Shown: positions 21,869 to 33,624 of the stretch, piece by piece
How positions within the stretch are numbered: position 1 is the first letter of the stretch
Layout of the letters: every line of letters begins with the position of its first letter
Source of the DNA: Aphelidium insulamus
Lineage: Eukaryota > Aphelidiomycota > Aphelidea > Aphelidiaceae
Length of the DNA: 64,000 bases
Assembly (NCBI GenBank): GCA_036784855.1
Contig: JAZDSV010000022.1
Coordinates: forward strand, 171,001 to 235,000
Direction: 5' to 3'
The notes under the pieces: model-generated
Told to the model about the DNA's origin: nothing
Seen by the model: the letters and a program-made list of their open reading frames with translations, nothing else
Database searches by the model: none
Program-made: the position numbers and the translations under genes

Positions 21869-24800
21869 ATGTCGTCAATGTTTAAGAAAGGTGAACGGGC
21901 GCCCAGTCCACACCACAAGAGTGGCGGCTCATCCAAGATACCGTCCTACTTTACGTGCCCGATAACGTTGGAAATGATGGAGGACCCGACCATCACGGCG
22001 TGTGGACACATGTTTGACCGCGGCGCGCTGGTCAAGTGGTTGAAGGATGTACGTGCAATGTGATTTCTATATCGCTTTGACAGTGCTGACTACTACTGTC
22101 CATAGGAGGTTCGGCAGCAGGCGTGTCCCATCTGTCATCAGCGTATTGACGAGGCTGCGGTACGTGGAGAGCCTAATACATCATTCAGCGCGAGTCTAAA
22201 TAAACTTATCACACAGCTGGCACCGTGTTATCCGCTCAAAGCGGCGATTGCCGAGTTCCGCGCGAATGGCGGAGGCAGCCAGGAGGTATCGCGACGAATA
22301 TTTACTGGCACAGTACTGACACGGCACTCTGCAGGACGTGTCCAAGAAACAGGTCAACACCGTCGGCCGCAAGATTGCCAACCTCAAAGTGTTTGGCAAC
22401 GGGAAGAGGCACGTGCAGTAACTACTGCTGCCTGAAGGACAGCTGGCTGACTGACTGTTCCGGCAGTGAGGAGTCTGCACCGGCTCCCCCGGCTCCCGTA
22501 ACTGCTCCCGCCCGCTCGGCGAAACGTCCACAATCCACGGCGGGCGCCTCGGCCTCCGCCTCCATGCGCATCCAGTCCCCGCCGGCCGCAATGGACATCC
22601 CCCCAGTGCCGCCGCCATCGCACTCGCGTGAATCAAGCCGCGCGCGCAAAACCGCCAGCACAGTGGGCAGGACGCGTCAGCCTTGGGCGCGTCTTATGCC
22701 CTTGCTGCACACTTACTCGCCGCTTGGTACGTGTGTACTTCATTGTCTGCACGGTACTGACAATGTGCCAGAAATCACCAAAGATGAATTCACCATTGGA
22801 CGCGCATCCTCCTGCGACCAGACTTACAACTTTTCGGAGCTGTCCAACACTCACTGTCTCATCTATCGCGTATGTCATTGGAGCTTCTAGTTTGTGCGTT
22901 TGTACTGACATGGTGGCAATAGGTACCTCGTGAGGGTACCGATGGGCAGTTTGATTACTTTCTAGAGGACAAGAGGTGCGTTAAAATTAAATCTTGCGAA
23001 TGTCTCTTATTTATTGCAGCACCAACGGCACATACGTTAACGGCAACCGCGTCGGCAAAGGACTTATTGCCAGCATTATTGAGCGCGATGAGATTTCGCT
23101 CGGCGAGCGTTTCTGCACTAAAATCATTCCCAAACTGCCGGCCTTTATCGGCAAGTTCAGTATAATCGCTGTGACTATCGTTGCAATACGCTCACCTCTG
23201 TAATAGACTGGGTGTTTAGCGGAAGCGACATCACACCCGAGGTCAAGATGGACATGGAGAGCGCCAAAGGAATTCGTTCATTCCACGAACTGATTCGTCT
23301 GGATGATGCCGGACTGCGCAACCATGGCGTTCAGTTGGAGTATGCTCGCAAAAAGATTCTGGGATCCGTGGGCGGCTGGCTGGAGAAGTATCGCTTCCCA
23401 GCCTTTCGATTCGAAGCGGTGGATTCTACGCGCAGCCCCAGTGTCCAGCGACCGATGCAGCAGCAGGGCAATGGCTCGTCAAACTCGTTCTCCAGCCCCA
23501 CCATGGATCGCCGCGTTGTTGAAAGTGCGTGGTGTTACTCTTATTGCTATATGGGTCTTAAACATTTTCTTTTAGCGCTGTGCGAAGTGTGTTTTGACCC
23601 GCCAACCTACACCGAGCGCGTCCGCAGTACGTAAACACACTATGCCATTATAACATACCTCAACTACTTACAGCTGGAATGGTGCGACTGGTGGTGCGAC
23701 GTAAAAAGAGCTACCAGGGCAGCGTGACTGTGAATGTGCGCAGCACATCTCGCGGCACTCTGCGACCCGGTATCGCCTACCAGCCACTGGACAAGACAAT
23801 CACTATTGCTGACGGTGCTGCGGACGGTGCCGTGGATTTCACATGGCGTCCCGACACTCCGCTGGACTCGGCGCAAAGCATAAATTTCGAGTTGCGCATT
23901 GTGAGCGGTGCCGGCCGTATCGGACAGATCTCCGAGTGCATGCTCTCTCTGGAACCGGTGAACGTTGGTCGCATGGTCAATCATCCGGAGTAAGTTTATT
24001 GAGACCGTGTGCCACTGTGCAAGGACTAAATAATCATTGCAGTGTTAATGCTTTGCACGATTTGCAAGCGGCTGGCCGTGTTCTGGCACCACACGTGCAA
24101 GGCACGGTCGGCAAGCAACGACAGAAGCAGTACGTGGACCCGTTTCAGTCCTCGCTCGAGTACAACGCCCCACCACAAGAACAGCTGGAGAACACTGGCA
24201 TGGATCTGAAGTACTCCGGTGACATGCTGGCTGGTCCATCCAACGGCCACGACGAGCACAGCCGCCAGCTGCAGGCCAGCCGGGTCGACGACGAGCTACT
24301 GGCCATAATGATGGACTCGTTTCCGTCGCTGGAGGCCAGCGCCATCAGCAAAGTGATTGCCGAGGAGCGCAAAATGATTGCACCGCTGGATGACCGCAAT
24401 TTGCTGCAAGACCTGGTCGCCATCAAACTGACCAACATGACACGCGGAGACGCCAACGCACTGGAACTGGCCAACATCCAGATGACAAAGACCGCGAAAC
24501 CAATGAAGCGCGAAGAGCCGCACGAAGAACGCGACAGTCTCGGCATGAACGTGCATATGATCAGCAGTGATTCCGGGTCCAAACAGCCGCAGGCAGTCAG
24601 CTCGCCCAAGGGTTCACCGTCCGTTCATCCCGCCAACAGAGGGCCTGCCGGTGCCGTCGAACAGGCATCCCAGCCATCATCGTCCAAGCTGCGCCAGACA
24701 ATCTTGCGCTCCGAACTGCAGAGTTTCTTACTGATGGCGTCACTCTCACTCGTCCGCAAATTGTACGCTGAGATGTTGTATATAGCAAGATTAACATTGA

Positions 24801-25997
24801 GCAGCTTTACCATCCAAGGACTGGACTGCAGCGTCACCCACCACCCATCCGAGGTGGTGACCATCTCGTCAGAACTGACCACAATCTTTCTGAAGTCCAT
24901 TGAGAGCCTGCGCCCTGTTGAATCTGGCCAGAGTAAGTGCGATCATATTACACTTGCGCACAATACTAATATTATCTGCAGCCCAGCAGGACGACGTGTT
25001 CGACTTTGAAAAGGTGGTCGAACTATTTAAAAAGTACGTCTACAGCAACGGTAATGAGTTGCGTGCCCGTGCCAAGGCTGCTGTGCCCGTGCCGGCATCT
25101 GCGGGATACCGATACGACGTGGCGTTCCACAAGTCCTCTCACCACGTCAAAATGGAGAACAACCACGCCGTCATCGAGGACTTGAATGCATTTGCCAAGC
25201 TGCCGTCTAACCAACCGATGCACAGTTTCTACGGAGTGTTTGATGGCCACGGCGGCTACCTGGTGTCCGAGTACCTGTCGCTGCACCTGGCCACCGTGAT
25301 TACAAAGCAGCCCATGTTCACCAAGAATATCTTGGAGGCCATGCGCCTGGGCTACTTGAAGACGGACGAGCAGGTCATGCGCAAGGTCCACCGTGACAAA
25401 CTGCGTGGCGGCTCCACCGCGGCCACAGTCATCATCCGCGAGAATGTGCTGTACACGGCGTGGGCCGGCGACGCGCGCATCGTACTGTTCCGAAGGGTGC
25501 CCGGCGGCGGTCTGTCGGCCCAGCCGCTGATCACGCCGCACAACCCAGAGGGCAACGAGAAGCTGCGTGTGATCAAGGCCGGCGGGTTCGTCGAGTACAT
25601 TGCCGGCAAGTGGCGTGTGAATGGCCGACTGGCGGTCACCCGCTCCTTTGGCGACGAGTCGCTGAAACCCGTGGTGATTGCCGATCCGGAACTGCAGGCG
25701 GTGCCGATGCAGGGCAACGAACAGTTCTTGATGTTGTCGTGTGACGGCATCTACGACGTGATGAGCTACAAGGACGTGGCCGATTATCTGAGCAGCTGCA
25801 TGGCCAATGGAATGGCATTTCCGCAGCTGGCCGGTGCCCTGGTCAACGAAGCGGTCACTCGTGGCAGCACGGACGATATCACCTGTAAGTGATTATCTCT
25901 TATGCATTGTATTATAACATCTCCTCTCTTCTACTGCAAACCCAGCCTGACATTGTGAAATGCAGCGCTCCTGGTCGACTTGAGCGGCCGAAAGTGA
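21869..25997 (+). CDS. Multidomain U-box / FHA / SAM-like / CUE-like / PP2C phosphatase fusion
   Basis: Fourteen exons: 21869-22048, 22106-22159, 22217-22285, 22335-22417, 22467-22726, 22772-22869, 22923-22975, 23020-23150, 23207-23524, 23576-23626, 23674-23989, 24043-24932, 24982-25884, 25966-25997; 1,145 residues. U-box (about 22-95): F-T-C-P-I-T-L-E-M-M-E-D-P, A-C-G-H-M-F-D, A-C-P-I-C. FHA (about 215-310): F-T-I-G-R-A, S-N-T-H-C, S-T-N-G-T-Y-V-N-G, including the phospho-Thr-binding Arg, Ser and Asn. SAM-like segment ending D-A-G-L-R-N-H-G-V. Then a beta-rich region. CUE-like helix pair M-M-D-S-F-P-S-L. PP2C (about 850-1145): G-V-F-D-G-H-G-G, R-G-G-S-T-A-A-T, A-W-A-G-D-A-R, S-F-G-D, L-S-C-D-G-I-Y-D, G-S-T-D-D-I-T, so the metal-binding Asp residues are present. 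The modules suggest one protein that reads phosphothreonine, ubiquitylates and dephosphorylates. The intron 23151-23206 requires a GC donor. The donor of exon 4 is ambiguous (22417 or 22408). Confidence 0.85.
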
Positions 25998-26057
25998 CGG
26001 GATACATAAAGATATTTAGACAGGCATAAACAGCAGAATATACACTGTGCACCGAAT

Positions 26058-27284
26058 TCACCTTTTATGCACATGTTGCTGCTCCACGCGGTAAAACTCG
26101 GCAGTTAGTCTGACTAGCTGTGCGGCTGTTAGTGCACGGGGCACGATTTTGGGCGGTAAGCCGGCTGCCTCAATGATGGAGTCCACCATGGCTTTCGCTT
26201 CGGCTTTGGGCGTAATAATTCTGTCGGTAATAAACTTTTGCACAGCTGGCACACTCAAATTGGTGCGCACGGTCCGCGCCGGACTGTTGAACAAGCAATT
26301 TACTATGCGCCTGTACTCGGCAAACGGGACTGCGCTTATCAACAATTGCTCTGATATGCATGCAGGTATATTGGCGTTTGTATATGTATGTACGCATGTG
26401 TAAAGTGTGTAAATACATAATGCACGTACTGGTGAGCTGGTCGGCGGGCCAGGTGGGAGAGAAGTGAACGAGTTGGGCGTCCACTTTGGGCCGCGGCGAA
26501 AACACCGAGGCGGGCAGTGTGTGCAGCGTGCGCGCATTCCACGCCGACTGGCATATGACGCTCAGCGGAGAGCGTCGCGGGGAGCCAGGTGCCGCCGTGA
26601 GACGCTCAGCCACCTCCTTCTGGAACACGAGTGTCATTTGGATGTCGGCAATGCGGGCGCCGAGAAGCCGAGGCTCTCGCGGACACTCGGACACGGCAGC
26701 GTGAATCCAGCCGCTCAGCATGGCCATCAGCGAGGTGGAGATGTTGAACGGCAAGTTGCCAATGATGTGCACCTGGTCGCCGGGGTGGCATCCCAGTGTT
26801 GCGGAGAGTCTGGCGGGGACCAACTTGAGAGCGTCGGCGTACAACACATCCACCGATGCGCCCATGGCCGTCGCCTCTTGCTGCAGCCGCTATCACTGTG
26901 TTAGTGGGCCATCTTAATGCCAGTTGGCGGACGTGAGGTGGACCTGCCTCGAGCGAGGGCCGCAGCCGCTCATCGTACTCCACTGCCACCACACGGCGCG
27001 CACCGGCCCGCAGCAGAGAGCGCGTGATACTGCCGGGTCCGGGGCCTGGACAGGTCAGTCGCAGTAAGCTTGTCAGGTAGACGCCAGGCCATACCGATTT
27101 CCAGCGCCGTCACACCGCTCCAGGCCACACTTCCTCCAGCAGGCCGCGCCTCCCGCACCAGCCGATCTGCGGGAGGTGGGCAGGCATGCAGCAACCACAG
27201 CCCACAAACGTACCTACCAGTGACTGCCGGGTCGCGGATAAAGTTCTGTCCCAGGCGCTTCAGGGTGCGCACGCCGGCTGACAT
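26058..27284 (-). CDS. Mitochondrial-type rRNA adenine dimethyltransferase (TFB1M/KsgA family)
   Basis: Five exons on the minus strand: 27218-27284, 27095-27166, 26948-27045, 26430-26889, 26058-26350; 329 residues. It starts M-S-A-G-V-R-T-L-K-R-L-G-Q-N-F-I-R-D, where L-G-Q-N-F is the family opening. The SAM-binding motif is L-E-I-G-P-G-P-G-S-I-T-R, followed by V-E-Y-D-E-R and the catalytic N-L-P-F-N-I-S-T. V-F-S-P-R-P-K-V-D-A is the typical end of the Rossmann part, and a helical C-terminal domain follows. The reaction is N6,N6-dimethylation of the two adjacent adenines in a small-subunit rRNA loop. The sequence P-F-N-I-S-T and overall form fit TFB1M rather than cytosolic Dim1, but a clear targeting peptide is not seen because the start is so close to the domain. 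Intron 3 (26890-26947) needs a GC donor (GCAGGT). Confidence 0.87.
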
Positions 27285-27399
27285 GGCGGCAAAGGGGGGC
27301 GGCGGGCGGATCAAGGGCGTGACCGGCACCGACACCTTGCCCGCCTACCTACCACTTCTCCCCCATTGCAGCGCCACTCTTACTCCGCGCACCCCGTCA

Positions 27400-30151
27400 A
27401 TGACCATGACAACTATAGACGTGCTGCTGGTTGGTGGCGGTGGGCGTGAGCACGCCCTGGCCTGGAAGCTGCTGCAGTCGCCCATGTGCGGACGCGTCAT
27501 TGTGGCGCCAGGTGAGCGCGCTTCCCGGGGTGTATGCATGGCATGTACGGCTTACACCCCGTCACGCGCAGGAAATGGCGGCACGCAGACGCTGGGCAAC
27601 CGCGTCAAGAACGTTAGCGGCGCAGTGTCCACGGAGGAACTGGTGCAGCTGGCCGTGGCCGAGAAGGTGACCCTTGAAGCCCTTTCGCGACATGCCCCCC
27701 GTCTCACACACATCAACGCGTGCAGGTGGGCCTAGTGGTTGTGGGCCCCGAGGACCAGCTGGTCAAGGGATTGCAGGATAGCTGCCGTTCAGGTTCGTGC
27801 GTGGCACCTTCACCGTGGCACCTCACCCTCGTAGTCGGCATTCCCTGCTTTGGGCCGTCGAAGCGCGCGGCGCAGCTCGAGGGATCCAAGGCGTTTGCCA
27901 AGGCATTCATGAAGCGCCACGGCATTCCCACCGCCGCCTCAACGACCGTCACGTCCGTAAGTGATGGCGAGGCATTTATCAGGGATGCATATGCTGCCGG
28001 ACAGCAGTTGGTCATCAAGGTGTCGGGACTGGCGGCCGGCAAGGGCGTCCTGCTGCCCAGCACGGAAACAGAGGCGATCGACGCGTTGCATGCACTGCTT
28101 GTGCGTGGCCAATGCGGCGACGCCGGCTCCGAAGTGGTCATTGAGCACTTTCTCCATGGTGAAGAGTGCAGCATCCTGGCATTCACGGACGGGCACATGG
28201 TGATGACGCTTCCGGCCGCCCAGGACCACAAACGGGTCAGTGACGGTGACCAGGGGCCGAACACGGGCGGCATGGGTGCCTATGCGCCGGCTCCCGTGGT
28301 CACCCCAAAGATCATGCAGCAAATTCACACCACGATCTTGCAGCCCTCTGTGGATGGGATGCGCCGTGAAGGTACACACACACATATATACATCTGTACA
28401 TCTCTCTACACATATACATATATTTCTGTAGACATCATTCATGTGTTCTTGACCAGGAACGCCATTCGTGGGCATATTGTACGCCGGTGTGATGCTGACG
28501 GAGGCGGGACCCAAGCTGCTCGAGTACAATTGCCGCTTTGGCGACCCCGAGACGCAGGTGCTGCTGCCGCTTCTCACGCCGGACACGGACCTGATTGCCC
28601 TGATGCTCGCCTGCTGCAACGGCCATCTGGACTCTGAGACGCTGTCGGTGCGTGCGGGGTGTGTGGCCGCAACTGTTGTGGCCGCGTCGGGCGGCTATCC
28701 CGGCCGCTGTGACACTGGTAAAGTGATCTCCGTGGCCGATTCGGTGACTGCCAGTGCAAGCGCCGACTCGCTGGTGTTTCACGCGGGCACCAAATACAAT
28801 GCCGACAACCAGCTGGTGACCAGTGGTGGCCGTGTGCTTGCTGTCACAGGGCTGGACACGTCGCTGGAAGGCGCGCTGTCCCGCGCGTACTCGGTGCTGA
28901 AACAGCGCCACATCCAGTTTGACGGAATGCACTACCGCACCGACATTGGGCACCGCGCACTCAACAGGAAGCAGCAGAACGTCGTCGGCACTGCTGCGGT
29001 CGAGATGAAGTACTCGGACGCCGGGGTGAGCATTGACGCCGGCAACGCGCTCGTCGAGCAGATCAAGGCCGTGGTCAAGTCGACGCGACGACCCGGCGCC
29101 GACGCCGATATCGGCGGTTTCGGCGGAGTGTTTGACCTGGGTGCCGCCGGCTACGGCAGCAGCGCTACTAGCGACTCGCCACTGTTGGTGGCCGCCACGG
29201 ACGGTGTCGGCACCAAGCTGAAGGTGGCGCAGATCGTGGGCCGGCACGACACGATCGGTATTGATCTGGTGGCGATGAACGTGAACGATCTGGTGGTGCA
29301 GGCCGCCGAGCCGCTCCTATTTCTGGACTACTTTGCGTGCGGGCGCCTTGATGTCGGAGTGGCCGCCGCGGTGGTGCAAGGTGTTGCCGAGGGGTGCCGT
29401 CAGGCCAACTGCGCACTGGTCGGCGGCGAGACGGCCGAAATGCCGGGCTTGTATTCGGCCGGCGACTATGACTTGGCTGGGTTCACGGTGGGCGCCGTCA
29501 GTCGGCAGAAGCTACTGCCGCGCGTGCAAGACATCTGCGAGGGCGACGTCGTGCTGGGCATTCCGTCGTCTGGCGTACACTCGAACGGCTTCTCGCTGGT
29601 GCGACACATCGTGGACCACCAGCAGAAAGTCAGAGGCATCGGCTACAATTCGCCGTGTCCATTTGCGCCGGATGGCACACTGGGCGAGGCGCTGCTCACT
29701 CCCACCCGCATCTACGTGCGCTCGCTGATGCCGGCCGTGCGCTCCGGACTGGTCAAGGCCCTGGCGCACATTACCGGCGGCGGGTTCACCGACAATTTGC
29801 CGCGTGTTCTCCCGCCCACAATCGGTGTCACACTGGATGCGCGCCAGTGGCCACTCTTGCCCGTGTTCAAGTGGCTCAAGAGCGCCGGCAACGTTTCGGC
29901 GGGTGAGTAATCTTGATTATATGTATTACCACCTGAAAATTTATCTTGCAGCTGAAATGTGCCGCACATTCAATTGCGGCGTGGGCATGGTGCTGGTGGT
30001 TGCGGCAAAGGATGTGGACGCACTGACGGCGCTCATCCGCGCGAGTGGTGAGGAGGCCGTCTACCAAATTGGCGTCACACGCGCCATGAAGGCTTCTGAT
30101 ACGCTGCCGCAAGTTGTGGTTGAACACTGCGAGTGCTGGGACTTGCCATGA
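27400..30151 (+). CDS. ADE5,7: Bifunctional phosphoribosylamine-glycine ligase / phosphoribosylformylglycinamidine cyclo-ligase (GARS-AIRS)
   Basis: Six exons: 27400-27511, 27572-27666, 27726-27792, 27835-28371, 28457-29902, 29952-30151; 818 residues (yeast Ade5,7 has 802). GARS half (1 to about 430): [33 protein letters not shown], and [11 protein letters not shown], the ATP-grasp signatures. AIRS half (about 460-818): [30 protein letters not shown] and [12 protein letters not shown]. It catalyses the second and fifth steps of de novo IMP synthesis. The GARS-AIRS order without a GART domain is the fungal arrangement; animals add GART. The 42-bp intron 27793-27834 is in frame and without stops, so retention would only insert 14 residues. 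Two ATGs (27400, 27406) are possible starts. Confidence 0.96.
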
Positions 30152-30228
30152 GCCTTGAGGGGAGCCATAAACCATACATACACATACAGAATATACGAAA
30201 CTATACATAAAATGCTTTGTTTAAGATT

Positions 30229-31197
30229 CTACTTTGTTTGTTCTCCGCTTTGAGGTGCGGGAGTCACGCTGGGAGACTCGTCTGCTATGCGCACCACATA
30301 TCTCCGTGACAGTCGGCGGTAGTAAATACTGGACAGCAGCAGTAGGATGACCAGCATGGCTATGGAGATGCCGCAGCCACCGTCAACATCAGAGTTGTTC
30401 AGCAGAGTCTACGCATATGTACATTAGATTTATGTTCTAAACATGCCATGTATACAATATTCCACGCACCGAGTAGGAGGAAGCCATGTGTGTGGCCACT
30501 GTCCACGCGATAGGCCGCCAGTCCCGACGACGCATGCCATCAAATGTCAACAGCATCCACACCACGTGATGCAGAATAAATATGCACGTGTCAATGGCTG
30601 AAGAACCGTTATGCACTGCAACTATTTCAGCAACTCGCAACGTACCGTACAGGTAAAAGAGGGACACCGTGGGACAGGCGGGCGCAAAGAGATTTGCCGG
30701 CCCCGATGACCATGACAGCGGCGTGATGTACAATATCAGGCCGCTGGTCACGCCAAACCCGGTGCCGGCCGCCAATGCATGCAACTCTTCGTACATGCTG
30801 ATCTGTGCCGGCAGTGCGTTCATGGCCTTTAGCAGTCCAGTCTCGGCCCGCCTTCATTGGCACCTTCAGTTGGCAATGATACCATCAGTGGCGAGCACAC
30901 CAACGCACCGAAACACCACAAAGAACGCAGAGCGTGCGGCTTGTTGAAGCAGCACCGCCACCACGACAGCCGCGGCTGGGGGTTGAGATACAATGGCCGC
31001 TGATATCAGTGCCGCCACCAGCCAGAAAAATGCACTGCAGATATGTAGTGTCAGCCAGGTGCTGACCTCAACTATGATACATACCTAGTTATGCTAATGA
31101 TGACCAGCACCGAGTGTGGGGCAATGAAGAGCGTGTACAGCAGCAGTGCGGGACCGTACGCAGCCAGCGCACATGCCACAAAAGTTGTCGCCGTCAT
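30229..31197 (-). CDS. APH1: Gamma-secretase subunit APH-1
   Basis: Five exons on the minus strand: 31085-31197, 30909-31034, 30646-30851, 30470-30597, 30229-30408; 250 residues, close to the family norm. It opens M-T-A-T-T-F-V-A-C-A-L-A-A-Y-G-P-A-L, like the animal G-x-F-x-A-F-G-P-A start, and A-F-F-W-L-V follows in the second membrane segment. Segment four has G-T-G-F-G-V-T-S-G, keeping the three glycines spaced four apart that pack APH-1 against presenilin and nicastrin. The two functionally important histidines are present (L-H-H-V-V-W and A-T-H-M-A). Seven hydrophobic segments can be counted. Its presence implies a presenilin-type intramembrane protease complex. Dikarya lack it; some early fungi, amoebae, plants and animals keep it. 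The remaining subunits are not in the window. Confidence 0.88.
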
Positions 31198-31550
31198 ATC
31201 GGCAATGTTTTAGTGTGATCGAAAACTTTACCAGATGTTCCATGCAATGCTTGCTGTGTCTTTGCAATGCCTATTGACTGTAAACAGATGTTACTATGTG
31301 CAAAGCAGCTTGGTCTGGCAGTCACACCTGAATTCGATTCACTATATTGTACCGTTTACCTTTACTGAGGTGCCTACATTGTAATATAAAAAAGGTCCGC
31401 TCTGTGATACATAAGCGTAAATGCTTGTTTATACTGTTTATACTTGTTCATCGCAAGGAAATATTGTCGATATCGAGATCAAAGTGATAGTATAATAATA
31501 TATAATACACAAGTGATAGTATAATAAAGCGCATAGTATAATACACAAGT
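31198..31550. other. AT-rich intergenic region with short tandem repeats
   Basis: Upstream of APH-1 and downstream of the THUMPD3-like gene. Near 31480-31551 the unit AAGTGATAGTATAATA occurs twice (about 31480 and 31511), followed by a degenerate third copy, and ATACACAAGT recurs twice. I see no gene in it. Confidence 0.55.
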
Positions 31551-32968
31551 CTATGTTTCAACTTTGTGCAGACAAAATAACGTCACCGTATAACCAATTC
31601 GGAATTCCCTTGCAGACGTCAATTTCAGCCGATACGGATGGCGGCCTGCAGGCGTGGCAGCAGGCGCGGCAGCAGAGAGACAACTCCTCAACAGTTTGGC
31701 GCACATGGTGACAAGAAGCGCACGTCCCCCGGGCCTGAGGACGCGCAGCGACTCTCGCAATATGGCTGGATACAACTTTTGCAGTGTTTTGTACGAATTT
31801 TCCCTTCTGCCCCAAGGCAAGTCTATGTAGATTAAGCAATGGTATAAATTGCATATCCGCAATCTACAAAACACTGACCAGTGAGAATGACGTCCGCGCT
31901 GGCTGAGCGCAGAGGCATGGCTTTAGCGTCCCACACCAGCCAGTCAACGAGAGGTCCGCTCTTTCCATCCACAGTCAGCGACGCACTGTTCACCGCCGCC
32001 ATATTCAACATGCAGTCGGGACGCAATTCGCCGCCAATGAAAGTCGCCGTTGATGGAGCCGATATGGCGGCTTCGAGAAGCAATGCGCCACTCTATGTAC
32101 TCATATTAAGTATATCTACGCAAAAGACTTCACAAGTACATACCCCGGCACAAGGGTCCAGCACAACTTGACCAGGCTGAATGTCGGCCAGGCGAGACAG
32201 ACAGTGCGCCACGCTGCGTCGAAGAGAGGTGCGCCCAGTTACTGGCACATCTGTCATGGCCGGATGGGCCGACCATGTGGGTGACAGAGGTGGCGCCACG
32301 GCAAACTCGCAGCGCAAATGCCGTTCAGCATCGTGCCACACGTAGCACAGAACTTCAATGTCGAATGCGGTCAAGTCCACGCGGAGCTGTGTGTGCGGCT
32401 GCTGCTGCTGCTGTACGGCCATAAGATCGGCGCCGATATGTGCCGACAGATCGGGAGAGCTGTGCAGCCGCCCGCAGCACCTGGCCACCACATCCTTGGC
32501 CAGAGCTATTTTCTCGACAGTCGCGCGGAACTTTATCGATGCGCCGTCGGTGCGATGGCTGTGTGCGCTGTGTGATGCAGAGAGCGCTAGGGACATTGCT
32601 TGACGCCACGCGTCACCTCCATCCACGAAAAATTGCTGCCACCACGCGCTTATCGCGCCTGGCAGATCTGAAGCGGCGGTATGGCTGGTACTACGCATAT
32701 CTAATTCGCCAATGTGCACGGACCACCGCTCTGCCGACCGCACTCGCGTCGCGAACTCGGCAATGCCGACAGTCTCGTTCACGTCCACGTGCAGCAAGCC
32801 GTTCTGTGCAGTAACTACATTCGCCCGCCTCTTCTGGCTGCAGGCACCTTTGCCATCGTCCACCGCAGCAGCAGCAATAGTTGCATCACGCTCCAGTGCA
32901 CGTTCACGGACTTCTGCGGCCGCCACGTCCTCCAGACCAACTGGCACACGCAGCACGATCCGCGCCAT
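31551..32968 (-). CDS. THUMP-domain tRNA guanosine-N2 methyltransferase (THUMPD3-like)
   Basis: Three exons on the minus strand: 32144-32968, 31879-32092, 31551-31822; 436 residues. The N-terminal half has a THUMP-like layout, with F-R-A-T-V-E-K just before the ferredoxin-like end and D-L-T-A-F-D-I-E-V. The methyltransferase half begins L-R-R-S-V-A-H-C-L, has the SAM motif V-L-D-P-C-A-G-S-G-A and closes with D-L-P-W-G-R-R, the N/D-P-P-W/F-type catalytic motif of exocyclic amine methylases. The L-P-W-G-R-R form and the following L-Y-P-A-I-L-R-E pattern are those of THUMPD3, which makes m2G at tRNA position 6 with TRMT112 in animals. The bacterial and archaeal relative is TrmN/Trm14. The start M-A-R-I-V-L-R-V-P-V-G-L-E is typical of this family. 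Confidence 0.83.
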
Positions 32969-33022
32969 ATATATCAAGATGTCAACACAGTATCTATTGT
33001 CACACCAACACCGCGGTGAATG

Positions 33023-33624
33023 TCACCTCGGCAGCAACCATAGAAGCAAGTGTGGCAACAGCACCGGCACCGCCCACACTACCAGCAGCACTGCCATACA
33101 GGCCGTGACAGAAGGTGTACTGATTATTGTTTGTACCACGTCGGGCGACACGCCATCCCGAAGCAGGGCCTCCAGCTGCGACTTGGCACTCTGCAGCTCC
33201 TCCAGCCGTGCCTTGCCTGTTGAATCTACAGATAGTTAAAAGACAAGAATCTGTTGGACAGCTATTAGACGACAGACAGTACGCACGATGTGGGCGGCGC
33301 TGACTGAGACGCACCAGTCTCAGTCGCTGCTCCAAAAGTTGAGTCTCCAGTCGCTGCAGGTCCCGTTCCGCGCGCTCTTCACTCTGCAATGCATTGGTGT
33401 CAGTCAACGGTTCATTTGGATAGTAACGTTGATAGTCAGACGCGACACACTTCAATGGCGTCAAAGAGTTGATTGATAGTGGACCGTGTCAGTGATGTAA
33501 GAGCGGTGGAGTGCGACGTGCACTTGTTATGGAGTGTGGTTATGGCACGCAGTATGTCTGCAGCCTGTAGTGACTCTAGTGTCGCGAAGGCACATGGCGG
33601 ACTCTCGTCCATCTCGGTGGCCAT
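33023..33624 (-). CDS. Small coiled-coil protein with C-terminal membrane anchor
   Basis: Three exons on the minus strand (about 33468-33624, 33288-33391, 33023-33228), giving about 155 residues. The N-terminal 60 residues are helical (L-E-S-L-Q-A-A-D-I-L-R-A-I). A heptad-rich stretch follows (E-R-A-E-R-D-L-Q-R-L-E-T-Q-L-L-E-Q-R-L-R-L). The end is a single long hydrophobic segment (V-L-L-V-V-W-A-V-P-V-L-L-P-H-L-L) finishing L-L-P-R with almost nothing after it, the pattern of a tail-anchored protein. I do not recognise a family; SNARE-like or membrane-tethering roles are possible on form alone. Confidence 0.6.

Noticed and set aside
22403-22466. Possible additional GC-AG intron (GCACGT donor) in the U-box/PP2C gene
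   Set aside because: A GT donor nine bases on (after 22417) also keeps frame, so it is not counted among the GC-AG cases.
31479-31551. Short direct repeats resembling a CRISPR-like array or mobile-element ends
   Set aside because: Only two to three irregular AT-rich copies with unequal spacing in a eukaryotic genome; simple local duplication is enough.
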